A DNA stretch of 64,000 nucleotides from Citrobacter amalonaticus (GTDB taxonomy: Bacteria > Pseudomonadota > Gammaproteobacteria > Enterobacterales > Enterobacteriaceae), in NCBI RefSeq assembly GCF_001559075.2, contig NZ_CP014015.2, positions 3,782,001 to 3,846,000 of the forward strand. Direction: 5' to 3'. Shown piece after piece: positions 24,128-32,585 of this stretch; position 1 is the first letter of the stretch; each line of letters starts with the position of its first letter. Under the pieces are notes generated by a model, which ran no database searches, was not told the origin of the DNA, and saw only the letters and a program-made list of their open reading frames with translations. The position numbers and the translations under genes were made by a program.

Positions 24128-25252
24128 TCAGAGTTGTTTTTCGTACAGGCGATAGCGCTTATAGGCAACTCCGCCGATGCGTTCCAGGATTGTGCGCATC
24201 CCGCTGTTTGACTCCAGAATCCAGGACATCTCCAGCGCGTCAATATGGTGTCTGGCAAACGGGCCGCGTAATGCCTCAATTAACAGCAGAGCCATGACCG
24301 GGCCAATGCGGCTGAACTGATATTCCTGACGAACGCCCATCAGAGGCACTCGCGCGGTGCGCACGCCGCTCACTTTCAGTCGCCAGAACAGTTTGGCCCA
24401 GCCGAAAGGCAACAGCCGACCCTTGAGATCGGCAATCGCCTCATTAATATTCGGCAGGCCAACGATAAAGGCGCAAGGCACGGAATCTATTTCAGCAATG
24501 TGAATCATATCGTCCGGAACAAGGAACTTGAGCTGCTCGCCCATGGTGGCGAATTCGTGTTCCGTGAAGGGGACAAATCCCCAGTTGTGTTGCCATCCGG
24601 AGTTAAAAATTTCACGCAGAATCTGCATTTCTTCACTAAACCGCTTACGGTTGATGCTGCGGATGGTGACCTTTTGACGCACCTGATCCATCAGTCGGAC
24701 CAGCGACGGTGAGAAAGATAAATCGGTGCGCTGCATCCAGTAGGCCAGCAGATCGATTCCCTTTGTGTATCCCAGTTGTTCCACATGAGCGCCATACCAG
24801 GGTTTCCCGTGCGGCATCAGCGCACAGGGCGGCGTCTCGAAACCATCAACCAGCAGGCCGCTTTCCTGGTTAATGTTCAGGCTAAAAGGTCCGGTGATTT
24901 TTTGCGCCCCGGCGGATTTCAGCCATGATTCGGCGGCGGCAAACAGTGCGCTAAAGACCTCGGGGTCGTCGATGGCGTCGATCATGCCAAAATGCCCGGT
25001 ATCGTCGCCATACCGTTTGCGATGCAGGGTATCAATTTGCGCAGTGATTCGCCCGACGACCCGTCCTGCTTTTTTAGCGACCCAGGCCTGCCAGCGGATA
25101 TGTTCGGAACCCGGATTTTTCGCTGACAGATGCTCTGCGCGTTCAAAGTGCAGGGGTTCGATCCAACTGGCGTCGGCGCAATAAAGTGAAGAAGGGAAAG
25201 AGATAAATGCGTTGAGGTCATGTTTATTCATGACTTTTTGTATCTGAATCAT
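24128..25252 (-). CDS. GNAT-fold N-acyltransferase, bacterial ceramide synthase candidate
   Basis: This 374-residue protein has no signal peptide and shows an acyl-CoA N-acyltransferase-like C-terminal half (RIGPVMALLLIEALRGPFARHHIDALEMSWILESNSGMRTILERIG, read at residues 310-360; the closing N-x-x-M-x-x-x-L-x-x-I-G is GNAT-like). GPFSLNINQESGLLVDGF near residue 120 is a second conserved block. The Caulobacter ceramide synthase bCerS is a protein of this kind and size, and its gene is linked to serine palmitoyltransferase. Here the spt operon is divergent across a 390-base gap. Predicted role: N-acylation of a sphingoid base. AAGG lies ahead of the start. The family-level call rests on remembered sequence type plus context. 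Confidence 0.7.
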   Translation of the reverse strand: MIQIQKVMNKHDLNAFISFPSSLYCADASWIEPLHFERAEHLSAKNPGSEHIRWQAWVAKKAGRVVGRITAQIDTLHRKRYGDDTGHFGMIDAIDDPEVFSALFAAAESWLKSAGAQKITGPFSLNINQESGLLVDGFETPPCALMPHGKPWYGAHVEQLGYTKGIDLLAYWMQRTDLSFSPSLVRLMDQVRQKVTIRSINRKRFSEEMQILREIFNSGWQHNWGFVPFTEHEFATMGEQLKFLVPDDMIHIAEIDSVPCAFIVGLPNINEAIADLKGRLLPFGWAKLFWRLKVSGVRTARVPLMGVRQEYQFSRIGPVMALLLIEALRGPFARHHIDALEMSWILESNSGMRTILERIGGVAYKRYRLYEKQL

Positions 25253-25644
25253 AAACAGCCTTAAATAAAAAGTGCAGAAATAAACATAATTGCATTAACT
25301 GCCATACGATGACGTTGTCAGTCGAAAACGAAATAAATTACTGAAAGTATATTTCTTTCTTTTACCACTTAATGCGATTGGCGATAGGACCAGACGATAA
25401 AATGTAAAGCAGGAGACGGTCAGGGACGTTAATGATAATTTTCTATATTGTGGGGCGGGTTAAATATTTAGCTGGGTAATATCATAATCATTAAAATTAA
25501 AACACGGAAAAATATTTGTTTTGTTGATGATCTTTTGCCAAAAAAAGAAGTACTGTTTAATGATTATTTAATTTATATTATCCTCCGCCGATTATTTGTT
25601 TTGTATATCCAGTGATTTTAAATTCAAACATTTTCATGGTGTAT
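25253..25644. other. Divergent AT-rich promoter region of the sphingolipid genes
   Basis: About 390 bases between the GNAT gene (leftward) and the acyl-AMP ligase gene (rightward). It is strongly AT-rich from about 25440 onward. No frame or clear operator was found. A TTGCCA at about 25536 could be a -35 element, but no convincing -10 follows. Confidence 0.45.
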
Positions 25645-27378
25645 ATGTCCAATAGAATCTCAACTCATTCTCTTCCTATGCGTTATGCTGACTTTTCAAC
25701 CCTGGTGGAAGCTCTGGACTATGCCGCTTTGGGAAATGCAGGAATGAATTTTTATGATCGACGCAACCAGCCTGAAGCCGTACTGGAGTATCGCCAGCTA
25801 AAAATGCGGGCAAAAGCCGGGGCCAGAAGGTTGCTTTCGCTGAATCTCAAGAAGGGCGATCGCGTTGCGCTGATTGCTGAAACCAGCGTAGGTTTTGTCG
25901 AAGCCTTTTTTGCGTGTCAGTATGCGGGGGTGGTGGCGGTACCGCTGGCCATTCCTATGGGGGTTGGACAACGCGATTCTTATTCCGCGAAATTGCAGGG
26001 CCTACTTGCCAGTTGTCAGCCCACGGCCATCATCAGCAGTGACCAATGGCTGTCGCTGATAAACGGGGTCAACGAGCATGGCGCGGCAATCCACATTCTC
26101 AGCAATGCGCAATTTAATGCGTTGCCGGAAGAGGATATCGAGCTGCCATCACCGTCGCCAGATGATATTGCTTACCTTCAGTACACCTCGGGCAGCACGC
26201 GTTTTCCTCGCGGCGTCATTATTACTCATCGTGAAGTCATGTCGAATCTGCGCGTGATTAGCCATGATGGAATCAAATTACGTGACAGCGACCGCTGCGT
26301 ATCCTGGCTGCCTTTTTATCATGACATGGGGCTGGTGGGCTTTCTGCTTACGCCCGTGGCGACTCAGCTATCCGTTGACTATCTGCGCACACAGGATTTT
26401 GCCATGCGCCCACTGCAGTGGCTGAAGTTAATCAGTCAGAACCGCTGCACTGTCTCCGTTGCGCCGCCTTTCGGTTATGATTTATGCCTGCGTCGTATCA
26501 ATGACAACGAACTTGCCGGGTTGGATCTCTCCTGCTGGCGCGTAGCTGGAGTGGGAGCAGAGCCCATTTCTGCCGGGCAACTGAATCAGTTCGGCGAATG
26601 TTTCAAGCACGCGGGATTTGACAGCAAAGCGTTCATGCCGTGCTACGGTCTGGCTGAAAATGCGCTGGCGGTGAGTTTTTCTGATGAAGCCTCAGGATCA
26701 CAAGTGAACGATGTCGATCGCGACATACTCGAATACCAGGGTAAAGCGATCGCGCCGACGAAAAGTACCCGGTCGATATCCACTTTCGTGAATTGCGGTA
26801 AAGCGCTTCCCGGTCACCGCATTGAAATTCGTAACGAAGGTGGGAGTCCACTGCCTGAAAGAGATGTTGGCCATATCTGCATCTCCGGCCCGAGCCTGAT
26901 GAGTGGTTATTTTCAGGATCCCGTTTCGCAGAAGGAAATCCAGTCAACGGGATGGATGGATACCGGGGATCTGGGCTATCTGCTGGATGGCTACCTGTAC
27001 GTGACGGGACGTATAAAAGATCTGATCATTATTCGTGGTCGGAATATCTGGCCTCAGGATATTGAGTACATTGCGGAACAGGAACCGGAAATACACTCCG
27101 GTGATGCGATAGCATTTGTGACGTCTCAGGAACGGATTATTTTACAGATCCAGTGCCGGGTCAGTTGTGAAGAACGCCGGGCGCAGATTGTCCATGGCCT
27201 GACCGCACGGGTACAAAGCGAGTTTGGCGTATCTGTCAGCATCGAACTCTTGCCGCCGCACAGTATTCCACGGACATCATCCGGGAAACCGGCGCGCGCG
27301 GAAGCGAAAAAACGCTATCTGAATCTCTTCGCTGAGACGCTTAACTCTCCAGTCCCCGTGCCGGGATATTCGCAATGA
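25645..27378 (+). CDS. Fatty acyl-AMP ligase, acyl-ACP synthetase candidate
   Basis: The 577-residue ANL-superfamily adenylating enzyme has the AMP-binding P-loop YLQYTSGSTRFPRG (about 175-188), ending in the motif region GYLYVTGRIKDLIIIRGRNIWPQDIE (about 451-476) and the catalytic C-terminal lysine in PRTSSGKPARAEAKKRY. The FHDMG-like WLPFYHDMGLVGFLL is typical of fatty acyl-AMP ligases. It should activate a fatty acid and load it on the small acyl carrier protein encoded in the same operon, as AasR does for Caulobacter ceramide synthesis. Start is uncertain: ATG at 25645 is used, with ATG 25636 and GTG 25612 also in frame and no clear ribosome binding site. Confidence 0.82.
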   Translation: MSNRISTHSLPMRYADFSTLVEALDYAALGNAGMNFYDRRNQPEAVLEYRQLKMRAKAGARRLLSLNLKKGDRVALIAETSVGFVEAFFACQYAGVVAVPLAIPMGVGQRDSYSAKLQGLLASCQPTAIISSDQWLSLINGVNEHGAAIHILSNAQFNALPEEDIELPSPSPDDIAYLQYTSGSTRFPRGVIITHREVMSNLRVISHDGIKLRDSDRCVSWLPFYHDMGLVGFLLTPVATQLSVDYLRTQDFAMRPLQWLKLISQNRCTVSVAPPFGYDLCLRRINDNELAGLDLSCWRVAGVGAEPISAGQLNQFGECFKHAGFDSKAFMPCYGLAENALAVSFSDEASGSQVNDVDRDILEYQGKAIAPTKSTRSISTFVNCGKALPGHRIEIRNEGGSPLPERDVGHICISGPSLMSGYFQDPVSQKEIQSTGWMDTGDLGYLLDGYLYVTGRIKDLIIIRGRNIWPQDIEYIAEQEPEIHSGDAIAFVTSQERIILQIQCRVSCEERRAQIVHGLTARVQSEFGVSVSIELLPPHSIPRTSSGKPARAEAKKRYLNLFAETLNSPVPVPGYSQ

Positions 27379-28289
27379 GCACCACGGTTGCGGTGACAGG
27401 CGGAACCGGGTTTATCGGGAGGCATATCATTGATGACCTGTTGTCTCGCGGTTTTGCCGTTCGGGCGTTAACCCGAACGGTTCGCCACGACGCGAGCGAT
27501 AATCTTGTCTGGATCCGGGGTTCGCTGGAAGACAGTGAGGCACTGGCGCAACTGGTCGCCGGAGCGGAACACGTCATCCACTGTGCAGGGCAGGTTCGCG
27601 GACACAAAGAAGCGATCTTCACCCGCTGCAATGTTGAAGGCAGCCAACGACTGATGCAGGCCGCGAAAGAGAGCGGCAGTTGCCGACGCTTTCTGTTTAT
27701 CTCGTCGCTTGCAGCACGTCACCCGGAACTCTCATGGTATGCAAACTCCAAATTTGTCGCAGAACAGCGGTTAACGGCGATGGCCGCAGAGATTACGCTG
27801 GGGATTTTTCGTCCTACGGCTGTGTATGGACCCGGTGATAAAGAGTTAACTCCGCTGTTTCGCGCGATGCTGCGCGGTTACCTTCCGCGTTTTGGCGCTG
27901 CCGAAAACCGGTTGTCATTTTTACACGTGAGCGATTTAGCTCAGGCTGTCAGTCAATGGCTTATAGCCGACCGGACGCCGGTTTATCCTTATGAACTCTG
28001 CGATGGTGTTACTGGTGGCTATAACTGGCAACGCATTCAGGACATTGCGGCCGCAGTGCGTAACAGGCCAGTTCGCACCGTCACCATTCCATTACCGTTA
28101 CTCACATTGCTTGCCGACGCGAGTACGTTAATCAGTCTGTTTGCCGGAAAAGAGCCGATGTTAACCCGGAGTAAAGTTTGTGAATTAATCCACTCAGACT
28201 GGTCGGCAAATAATAAATGTCTGTGTGAGAAAATAAACTGGTTTCCCCGGATTAGCCTGGAATATGCGTTACGGCAGGGGCTATTTTAA
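27375..28289 (+). CDS. Extended SDR reductase, 3-ketosphinganine reductase candidate
   Basis: This 304-residue NAD(P)-dependent epimerase/dehydratase-fold protein has the Rossmann motif TGGTGFIGRH (residues 8-17) and the catalytic SWYANSKF (Tyr near residue 122, Lys four later). FRPTAVYGPGD and FLHVSDLAQAV are typical extended-SDR segments. Its position between an acyl-AMP ligase and an acyl carrier protein/serine palmitoyltransferase pair matches CerR, the ketosphinganine reductase of Caulobacter. Its start overlaps the preceding stop by 4 bases (ATGA). Confidence 0.82.
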   Translation: MSTTVAVTGGTGFIGRHIIDDLLSRGFAVRALTRTVRHDASDNLVWIRGSLEDSEALAQLVAGAEHVIHCAGQVRGHKEAIFTRCNVEGSQRLMQAAKESGSCRRFLFISSLAARHPELSWYANSKFVAEQRLTAMAAEITLGIFRPTAVYGPGDKELTPLFRAMLRGYLPRFGAAENRLSFLHVSDLAQAVSQWLIADRTPVYPYELCDGVTGGYNWQRIQDIAAAVRNRPVRTVTIPLPLLTLLADASTLISLFAGKEPMLTRSKVCELIHSDWSANNKCLCEKINWFPRISLEYALRQGLF

Positions 28290-28306
28290 TTATTTATATT
28301 ACAGGT

Positions 28307-28579
28307 ATGTTATTTTCTATGTTAAATCATGAAGAAGTAATGGATTACACCCTTTATTGTTTGCAGGGTATGGTCGAAAGCAGCGTAGATATCCATCCTG
28401 ACAGCGATCTGGTTAATGACCTTGGGCTGGAATCGATTAAAGTTATGGATTTATTAATGTTGCTGGAAGATAAATTCGATATCTCTATCCCTATTAACAT
28501 TTTGCTGGATGTCAGAACCCCTGCGCAATTAATGGAAGCGTTAATCCCTTATCTGGAGAGTATCAATGAGTCTTTATGA
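28307..28579 (+). CDS. Dedicated acyl carrier protein
   Basis: The 90-residue acidic protein has the phosphopantetheine attachment motif DLGLESIKVMDLL (Ser43 counted from the first ATG) and the typical four-helix pattern (LMLLEDKFDISIPI). It is separate from the housekeeping AcpP and lies between the reductase and serine palmitoyltransferase genes, with its end overlapping the latter by 14 bases. It probably carries the acyl chain to serine palmitoyltransferase, as AcpR does in Caulobacter. A second in-frame ATG four codons later is an equally possible start. Confidence 0.87.
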   Translation: MLFSMLNHEEVMDYTLYCLQGMVESSVDIHPDSDLVNDLGLESIKVMDLLMLLEDKFDISIPINILLDVRTPAQLMEALIPYLESINESL

Positions 28580-29738
28580 TAAATTCTCGCGCCTGGCCAG
28601 CGAGCGGGAACAATTTAGCATGGCGGGGATTAACCCATTTGGCACTTGTATCGATGAGGTGTTTTCCGCAACGGAAGGACGGATTGGCAACCAAAAAATT
28701 ATTCTGGCGGGTACGAATAACTATCTGGGACTCACCTTTAATCCACAGGCGATTACCGAGGGACAGGCCGCTTTAGCCAGGCAGGGGACAGGCACGACCG
28801 GTTCGCGAATGGCGAATGGCAGCTATGGACCACATTTAGCCTTAGAACAGGAGATTGCCGATTTTTTTGACCGGCCATCGGCCATCGTCTTCTCCACGGG
28901 CTATACCGCGAATTTGGGGATAATCAGCACGCTTGCCAGTCACAATGCCGTGGTATTACTGGACGCGGACAGCCACGCCAGCATTTATGATGCCTGTGCG
29001 TTAGGTGGCGCTGAAATTATCCGCTTTCGCCATAATGACGCGAAAGATCTCGAGCGGCGCATGGTGCGCCTTGGTGAGCGCGCCAAAGACGCTATCATCA
29101 TTGTTGAAGGCATTTACAGCATGCTGGGCGACATTGCTCCACTGGTCGATATTGTTGAGATCAAAAAACGGTTGGGTGGTTTTTTGATCGTCGATGAAGC
29201 CCATTCCTTTGGCGTGATGGGCGCGAAGGGACGGGGACTGGCGGAAGCCGCCGGTGTGGAGCAGGATGTCGATATTATTGTGGGAACCTTCAGTAAGAGC
29301 CTGGCTTCTATTGGCGGTTTTGCCGTGGGCGCACAGGGCATGGATGTCCTGCGTTACGCCAGTCGTCCTTATATTTTCACCGCATCACCTTCGCCGTCGA
29401 GCATTGCAACCGTCCGCTCAGCGTTAAAAACGATCGCAACACAACCGGAGTTGCGGCAAAAGCTGTGGGATAACGCAGCGCGACTGTATGAAGGGCTTGA
29501 GAAACTGGGTTATGAGCTGAGTTCGCACATCAGCCCTGTGGTGCCGGTGATTATTGGCGCAAAAGAAGAGGGACTGCGTATCTGGCGCGAACTGATCGCC
29601 GCTGGTGTTTATGTGAATCTCATTTTGCCACCGGCGGCACCCGCCGGGATCACGTTGCTGCGCTGCAGTGTCAATGCCGCGCACACCTACGAGCAGATTG
29701 ATGCGATTATTCAGGCCTTTGCACAGCTGAAAAAATAA
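28566..29738 (+). CDS. spt: Serine palmitoyltransferase (alpha-oxoamine synthase)
   Basis: The 390-residue PLP enzyme condenses serine with an acyl thioester to 3-ketosphinganine, the first step of sphingolipid synthesis. GTGTTGSRMANGSYGPHLAL at about 76-95 is the serine palmitoyltransferase form of the family glycine-rich segment. SHASIYDAC carries the PLP-stacking His, DEAHSFGVMG the PLP-binding Asp and His, and GTFSKSLASIGGF the Schiff base lysine (Lys244). Related BioF, Kbl and HemA enzymes have different residues in the T-G-S-R segment and different neighbours. GGAG precedes the ATG. Last gene of a four-gene operon. Confidence 0.88.
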   Translation: MSLYDKFSRLASEREQFSMAGINPFGTCIDEVFSATEGRIGNQKIILAGTNNYLGLTFNPQAITEGQAALARQGTGTTGSRMANGSYGPHLALEQEIADFFDRPSAIVFSTGYTANLGIISTLASHNAVVLLDADSHASIYDACALGGAEIIRFRHNDAKDLERRMVRLGERAKDAIIIVEGIYSMLGDIAPLVDIVEIKKRLGGFLIVDEAHSFGVMGAKGRGLAEAAGVEQDVDIIVGTFSKSLASIGGFAVGAQGMDVLRYASRPYIFTASPSPSSIATVRSALKTIATQPELRQKLWDNAARLYEGLEKLGYELSSHISPVVPVIIGAKEEGLRIWRELIAAGVYVNLILPPAAPAGITLLRCSVNAAHTYEQIDAIIQAFAQLKK

Positions 29739-29748
29739 TGCGCTCTAC

Positions 29749-29781
29749 GCAGCAGGTATTCTTCCTGAGAATACCTGCTGC
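29749..29781. terminator. Bidirectional hairpin between spt and the LptG-like gene
   Basis: GCAGCAGGTATTC (29749-29761) and GAATACCTGCTGC (29769-29781) form a perfect 13-bp stem with a 7-base loop, between the convergent spt operon and the LptFG-like operon. The + strand continues AACTTCTTCC, a weak U-run. Confidence 0.72.
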
Positions 29782-29826
29782 AACTTCTTCCCCTGCGCCT
29801 CACGCCGTCTGATGAATGTTGCGATC

Positions 29827-30894
29827 TCAGGGTTGGCGATCGAATCGATAAACCAGTATTAATGCCACCGCCAGGAGCAATATTGGCGGTGCCAGCGTGG
29901 TCAACTGTACGTTCAGGGAATAGAGCAGTCCCAGATTGACGATGATCTGGTCGCAGACGTAAGTCAGTAGGCCAACGATCACGCCGACGGCCAGTCGACT
30001 CCCCAGTCCGGGAGCGCGGGGGGCGCTAAAGGTGAACGGGATTGCCAGTAAAATCATCGCCAGGATCAAAAGCGGATGTCCCAGCTTTAGCCACAACGCC
30101 AGCGTAAATTCGAGACTGGGTTGACCTGTACTCTTCAGGTAGGAAATATAATGATCGAGTTGTTTAACTGAAAAACTGTTGCTGGGTAGGGTGAGTTCCT
30201 CAAGACTCATGCCCGCGAACAGGGATGACCACACGACGTTCTCTTTCGTCTCGGTTGTCTCCTTGCCGTTGCTCCACTCTTTCTGATTGACGCCCTCAAG
30301 CCGCCAGGTACCGTTATCTGAAATGGTGGCGGTTCGGGCATAAATATACCGTTGCAGAGAGCGGTCCGCCCGGTAATAAAACAGCTCAATGCCCTCTGGC
30401 TGATGATGCGCATCCAACGATTTTACCGTCACAAACTCATTGCCGCGCCGGGCCCACAGAATGTTTCCTGCCGTATCGTGATTGCTATAGCGCGTTTTAA
30501 TCTGCAACGCCTGCTGCTGCATCGGCGAGGCAATCCATTCATCAATGGCGCCGAAGGTAACGATGAGCATCAGTCCCGCACTTAGCGTCACCATGGCGAT
30601 TTTGAAAATTGAACATCCCGTGGTGCGTATGGCGGTTAATTCCCCGCTTTTCGACAACTGTCCCAGTCCGACAATGCCATCGAGCAAAGCGATAAAGGGA
30701 CCAAGATCGATAAGGGTCCTGGGCAATGTCATCAACACGACCATCACCGCCTGCGTCCAGCGATATCCGCATGGACTCACATCATCGAGTTCGCCGATCA
30801 GATTAAAGGTGGTAAACAGGGGGAGTAGTAACCCTGCAGCAGCCGCAAATCCTAAAAAGAGATTGCGTATTATATAGCGACTGAAGATGCTCAT
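29827..30894 (-). CDS. LptG-like permease (YjgP/YjgQ family)
   Basis: This 355-residue inner membrane protein has three N-terminal helices (about 10-35, 55-80, 98-120), a periplasmic jellyroll-type domain (about 125-265) and three C-terminal helices (about 270-345), the layout of LptF/LptG. AIRTTGCSIFKI is the cytoplasmic coupling segment. It differs clearly from remembered housekeeping LptG and overlaps the LptF-like gene by 4 bases. In the lipopolysaccharide exporter, LptF and LptG form the membrane part with the LptB ATPase; no ATPase is encoded here, so LptB may be shared. Convergent linkage to ceramide genes suggests a sphingolipid cargo. Confidence 0.8.
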   Translation of the reverse strand: MSIFSRYIIRNLFLGFAAAAGLLLPLFTTFNLIGELDDVSPCGYRWTQAVMVVLMTLPRTLIDLGPFIALLDGIVGLGQLSKSGELTAIRTTGCSIFKIAMVTLSAGLMLIVTFGAIDEWIASPMQQQALQIKTRYSNHDTAGNILWARRGNEFVTVKSLDAHHQPEGIELFYYRADRSLQRYIYARTATISDNGTWRLEGVNQKEWSNGKETTETKENVVWSSLFAGMSLEELTLPSNSFSVKQLDHYISYLKSTGQPSLEFTLALWLKLGHPLLILAMILLAIPFTFSAPRAPGLGSRLAVGVIVGLLTYVCDQIIVNLGLLYSLNVQLTTLAPPILLLAVALILVYRFDRQP

Positions 30895-31964
30895 TTATGC
30901 GTTTTCCACCGCAGCGTGCCGTCGCGAATCAACAGAATCACCAGACCTGCCAGCATGAGCAGAGGAATCAGCCACAGTCCTGGCGTGACGGGAAACGCCC
31001 CGTTGGCAACCAGCGTCCGACATATATTGCCGCCATAAAAAATGATGACGAATAAGAGCGTGAGCGGGAGCAGCGTGGAAAACCGTCCCTGACGCGGCCT
31101 GACGCGGCTTAACGGAACGGCCAGCAGCGCCATGAACAGCGCGCAGGCTCCGCGACTTTCCCGCCATTGCCGTTCAGCGGTATCCGCCGGGTCTGAGGAA
31201 CGAGCGAGCGTCTGTATGGATTTCGCCTTCCGTTTGACCTCGTCATTGTGATCGAACGGTTTCAGATTCAGTCTGAGATTGCGGAAAACTTGCTCGTTAT
31301 CATCACTACCCTGATGATCCAGGACATAGGCGGTACCGGAGTGCAACATTATTGAGGGCGTGGTGGGGGAGGGATCAACAACGTCCACGCTGTTGGCCCT
31401 GAAGATACGGGTTTTATTGTCAGAGGCGGTGTAGATCAGCGCATCATTCAGATGTGCCGCGTCGGGGTCAATCTGACGGGCGAGGATCATCCGCCCATTG
31501 TTGTTGACGTTAAACTTTCTTGCCTGCAGATGACGGACATCCAGCTCTGACTGCGACTGTTGTTCTAACTGATAAATTTGCGCGTAAGCCCAGGGGCGGC
31601 CGTACAGGGACAGTAGCGTCACCAGAATACTCAATGGAATGGCGAGGAACATCACGGCGCGATAAAGGCGTGAAGGCGTGGCGCCAGCGGCGGCTATCGC
31701 CGTAATTTCCGAATCGGTATACATCTGACCAAGGGTGACGCCGACGGAAACATACAGACCAACGGGGAGTAGCATCTCCAGCGCAATCAACACCTTATAG
31801 AAGACAACATTCAGCACAACGCCGAGGGCTAATGTCCCGTTGGCCGCTTCGGTCAGGTAGCGCTGTGCGCAATAGCAGGCGAAAATAAAAATCAGAAAGC
31901 CCACAAGTGTCATCACCAGTCGACAAATGCCGGTCATGATGTAGTGTTCAATTAATTTCATCAC
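30891..31964 (-). CDS. LptF-like permease (YjgP/YjgQ family)
   Basis: The 357-residue protein has the same three helices, periplasmic domain, three helices layout as LptF. LGQMYTDSEITAIAAAGATPSRLY near residues 78-101 is the conserved cytoplasmic loop of the family and MALLAVPLSRVRPRQGRF near residue 275 matches the second one (LptF: VPLSVVNPRQGRV). The rest diverges strongly from E. coli LptF, so it is a paralogue. It is translationally coupled to the LptG-like gene and to the YtfJ-like gene upstream (4-base overlaps). Confidence 0.82.
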   Translation of the reverse strand: MMKLIEHYIMTGICRLVMTLVGFLIFIFACYCAQRYLTEAANGTLALGVVLNVVFYKVLIALEMLLPVGLYVSVGVTLGQMYTDSEITAIAAAGATPSRLYRAVMFLAIPLSILVTLLSLYGRPWAYAQIYQLEQQSQSELDVRHLQARKFNVNNNGRMILARQIDPDAAHLNDALIYTASDNKTRIFRANSVDVVDPSPTTPSIMLHSGTAYVLDHQGSDDNEQVFRNLRLNLKPFDHNDEVKRKAKSIQTLARSSDPADTAERQWRESRGACALFMALLAVPLSRVRPRQGRFSTLLPLTLLFVIIFYGGNICRTLVANGAFPVTPGLWLIPLLMLAGLVILLIRDGTLRWKTHK

Positions 31965-32533
31965 AGGCCTGGCGATTCGTTAACCATCTTTTGTACCATC
32001 GCAATGACCTGATGCACCTCTTTCGGCGTCAGATCGCCATCTTTGGCCCACAAAACGCGGCCCTCTTTATCCAGCACCAGAATGGTTGAACTCATCTCAT
32101 TGAGTTGCCAGGTTCTGCGCCCCAGCCCGCTGCTGTCGATGATAAATTGCGCCCACGGGTAGCGGCGTTTGTTTTTTTCTATCTTGCCGAGGACAAAGAA
32201 ACCAGAGCCAAAGATCACATCATCGGTATTCACGATGGTGGTCGGTTGAAAGCGATCCAGAGGGAAATTGGCGGCCTTAACGGCTTTAATCAACATTGCG
32301 TTTTTCTTTTTTGCTGATTTTCGCCCGGCGATATACTGAACAATGCGCACCTTTCCCGCCAGTTCACCGCTATTCCAGCTTCGGTAGCTAAACGTATCGC
32401 GATTATCCAGCAGCAATTCGCCGCGATCCGTAATGACAATCGGCTTAACCGGCTGGCCGTCGACAAAGTTATGCGCTGACGCCAGCCACGGTGAGAGCAG
32501 AAGTGAAATCATCAATAATCGACGTAGCAGCAT
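31961..32533 (-). CDS. YtfJ-family periplasmic protein
   Basis: The 190-residue protein has a signal peptide (about 1-20, ending LASAHN) and then follows remembered E. coli YtfJ: GQPVKPIVITDRGELLL, KVRIVQYIAGRKSAKKKNAMLI, TTIVNTDDVIFGSGFFV, PWAQFIIDSSGLGRRTWQL and LVLDKEGRVLWAKDG. The fold is thioredoxin-like but without an active CxxC. The start at 32533 has AAGGATC ahead; the longer frame upstream lacks a signal. Its function is not known. Inclusion in the LptFG-like operon (4-base overlap) suggests a periplasmic accessory role. Confidence 0.82.
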   Translation of the reverse strand: MLLRRLLMISLLLSPWLASAHNFVDGQPVKPIVITDRGELLLDNRDTFSYRSWNSGELAGKVRIVQYIAGRKSAKKKNAMLIKAVKAANFPLDRFQPTTIVNTDDVIFGSGFFVLGKIEKNKRRYPWAQFIIDSSGLGRRTWQLNEMSSTILVLDKEGRVLWAKDGDLTPKEVHQVIAMVQKMVNESPGL

Positions 32534-32585
32534 CGCAGATCCTTTATTTCGCTGAGTTGAGATGGGGAATCCTGTGCCGGACAAT

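Noticed and set aside
28566..29738. Reading the oxoamine synthase as BioF or Kbl
   Set aside because: No biotin or threonine genes are near, the T-T-G-S-R-M-A-N-G-S-Y segment fits serine palmitoyltransferase, and the other ceramide genes surround it.
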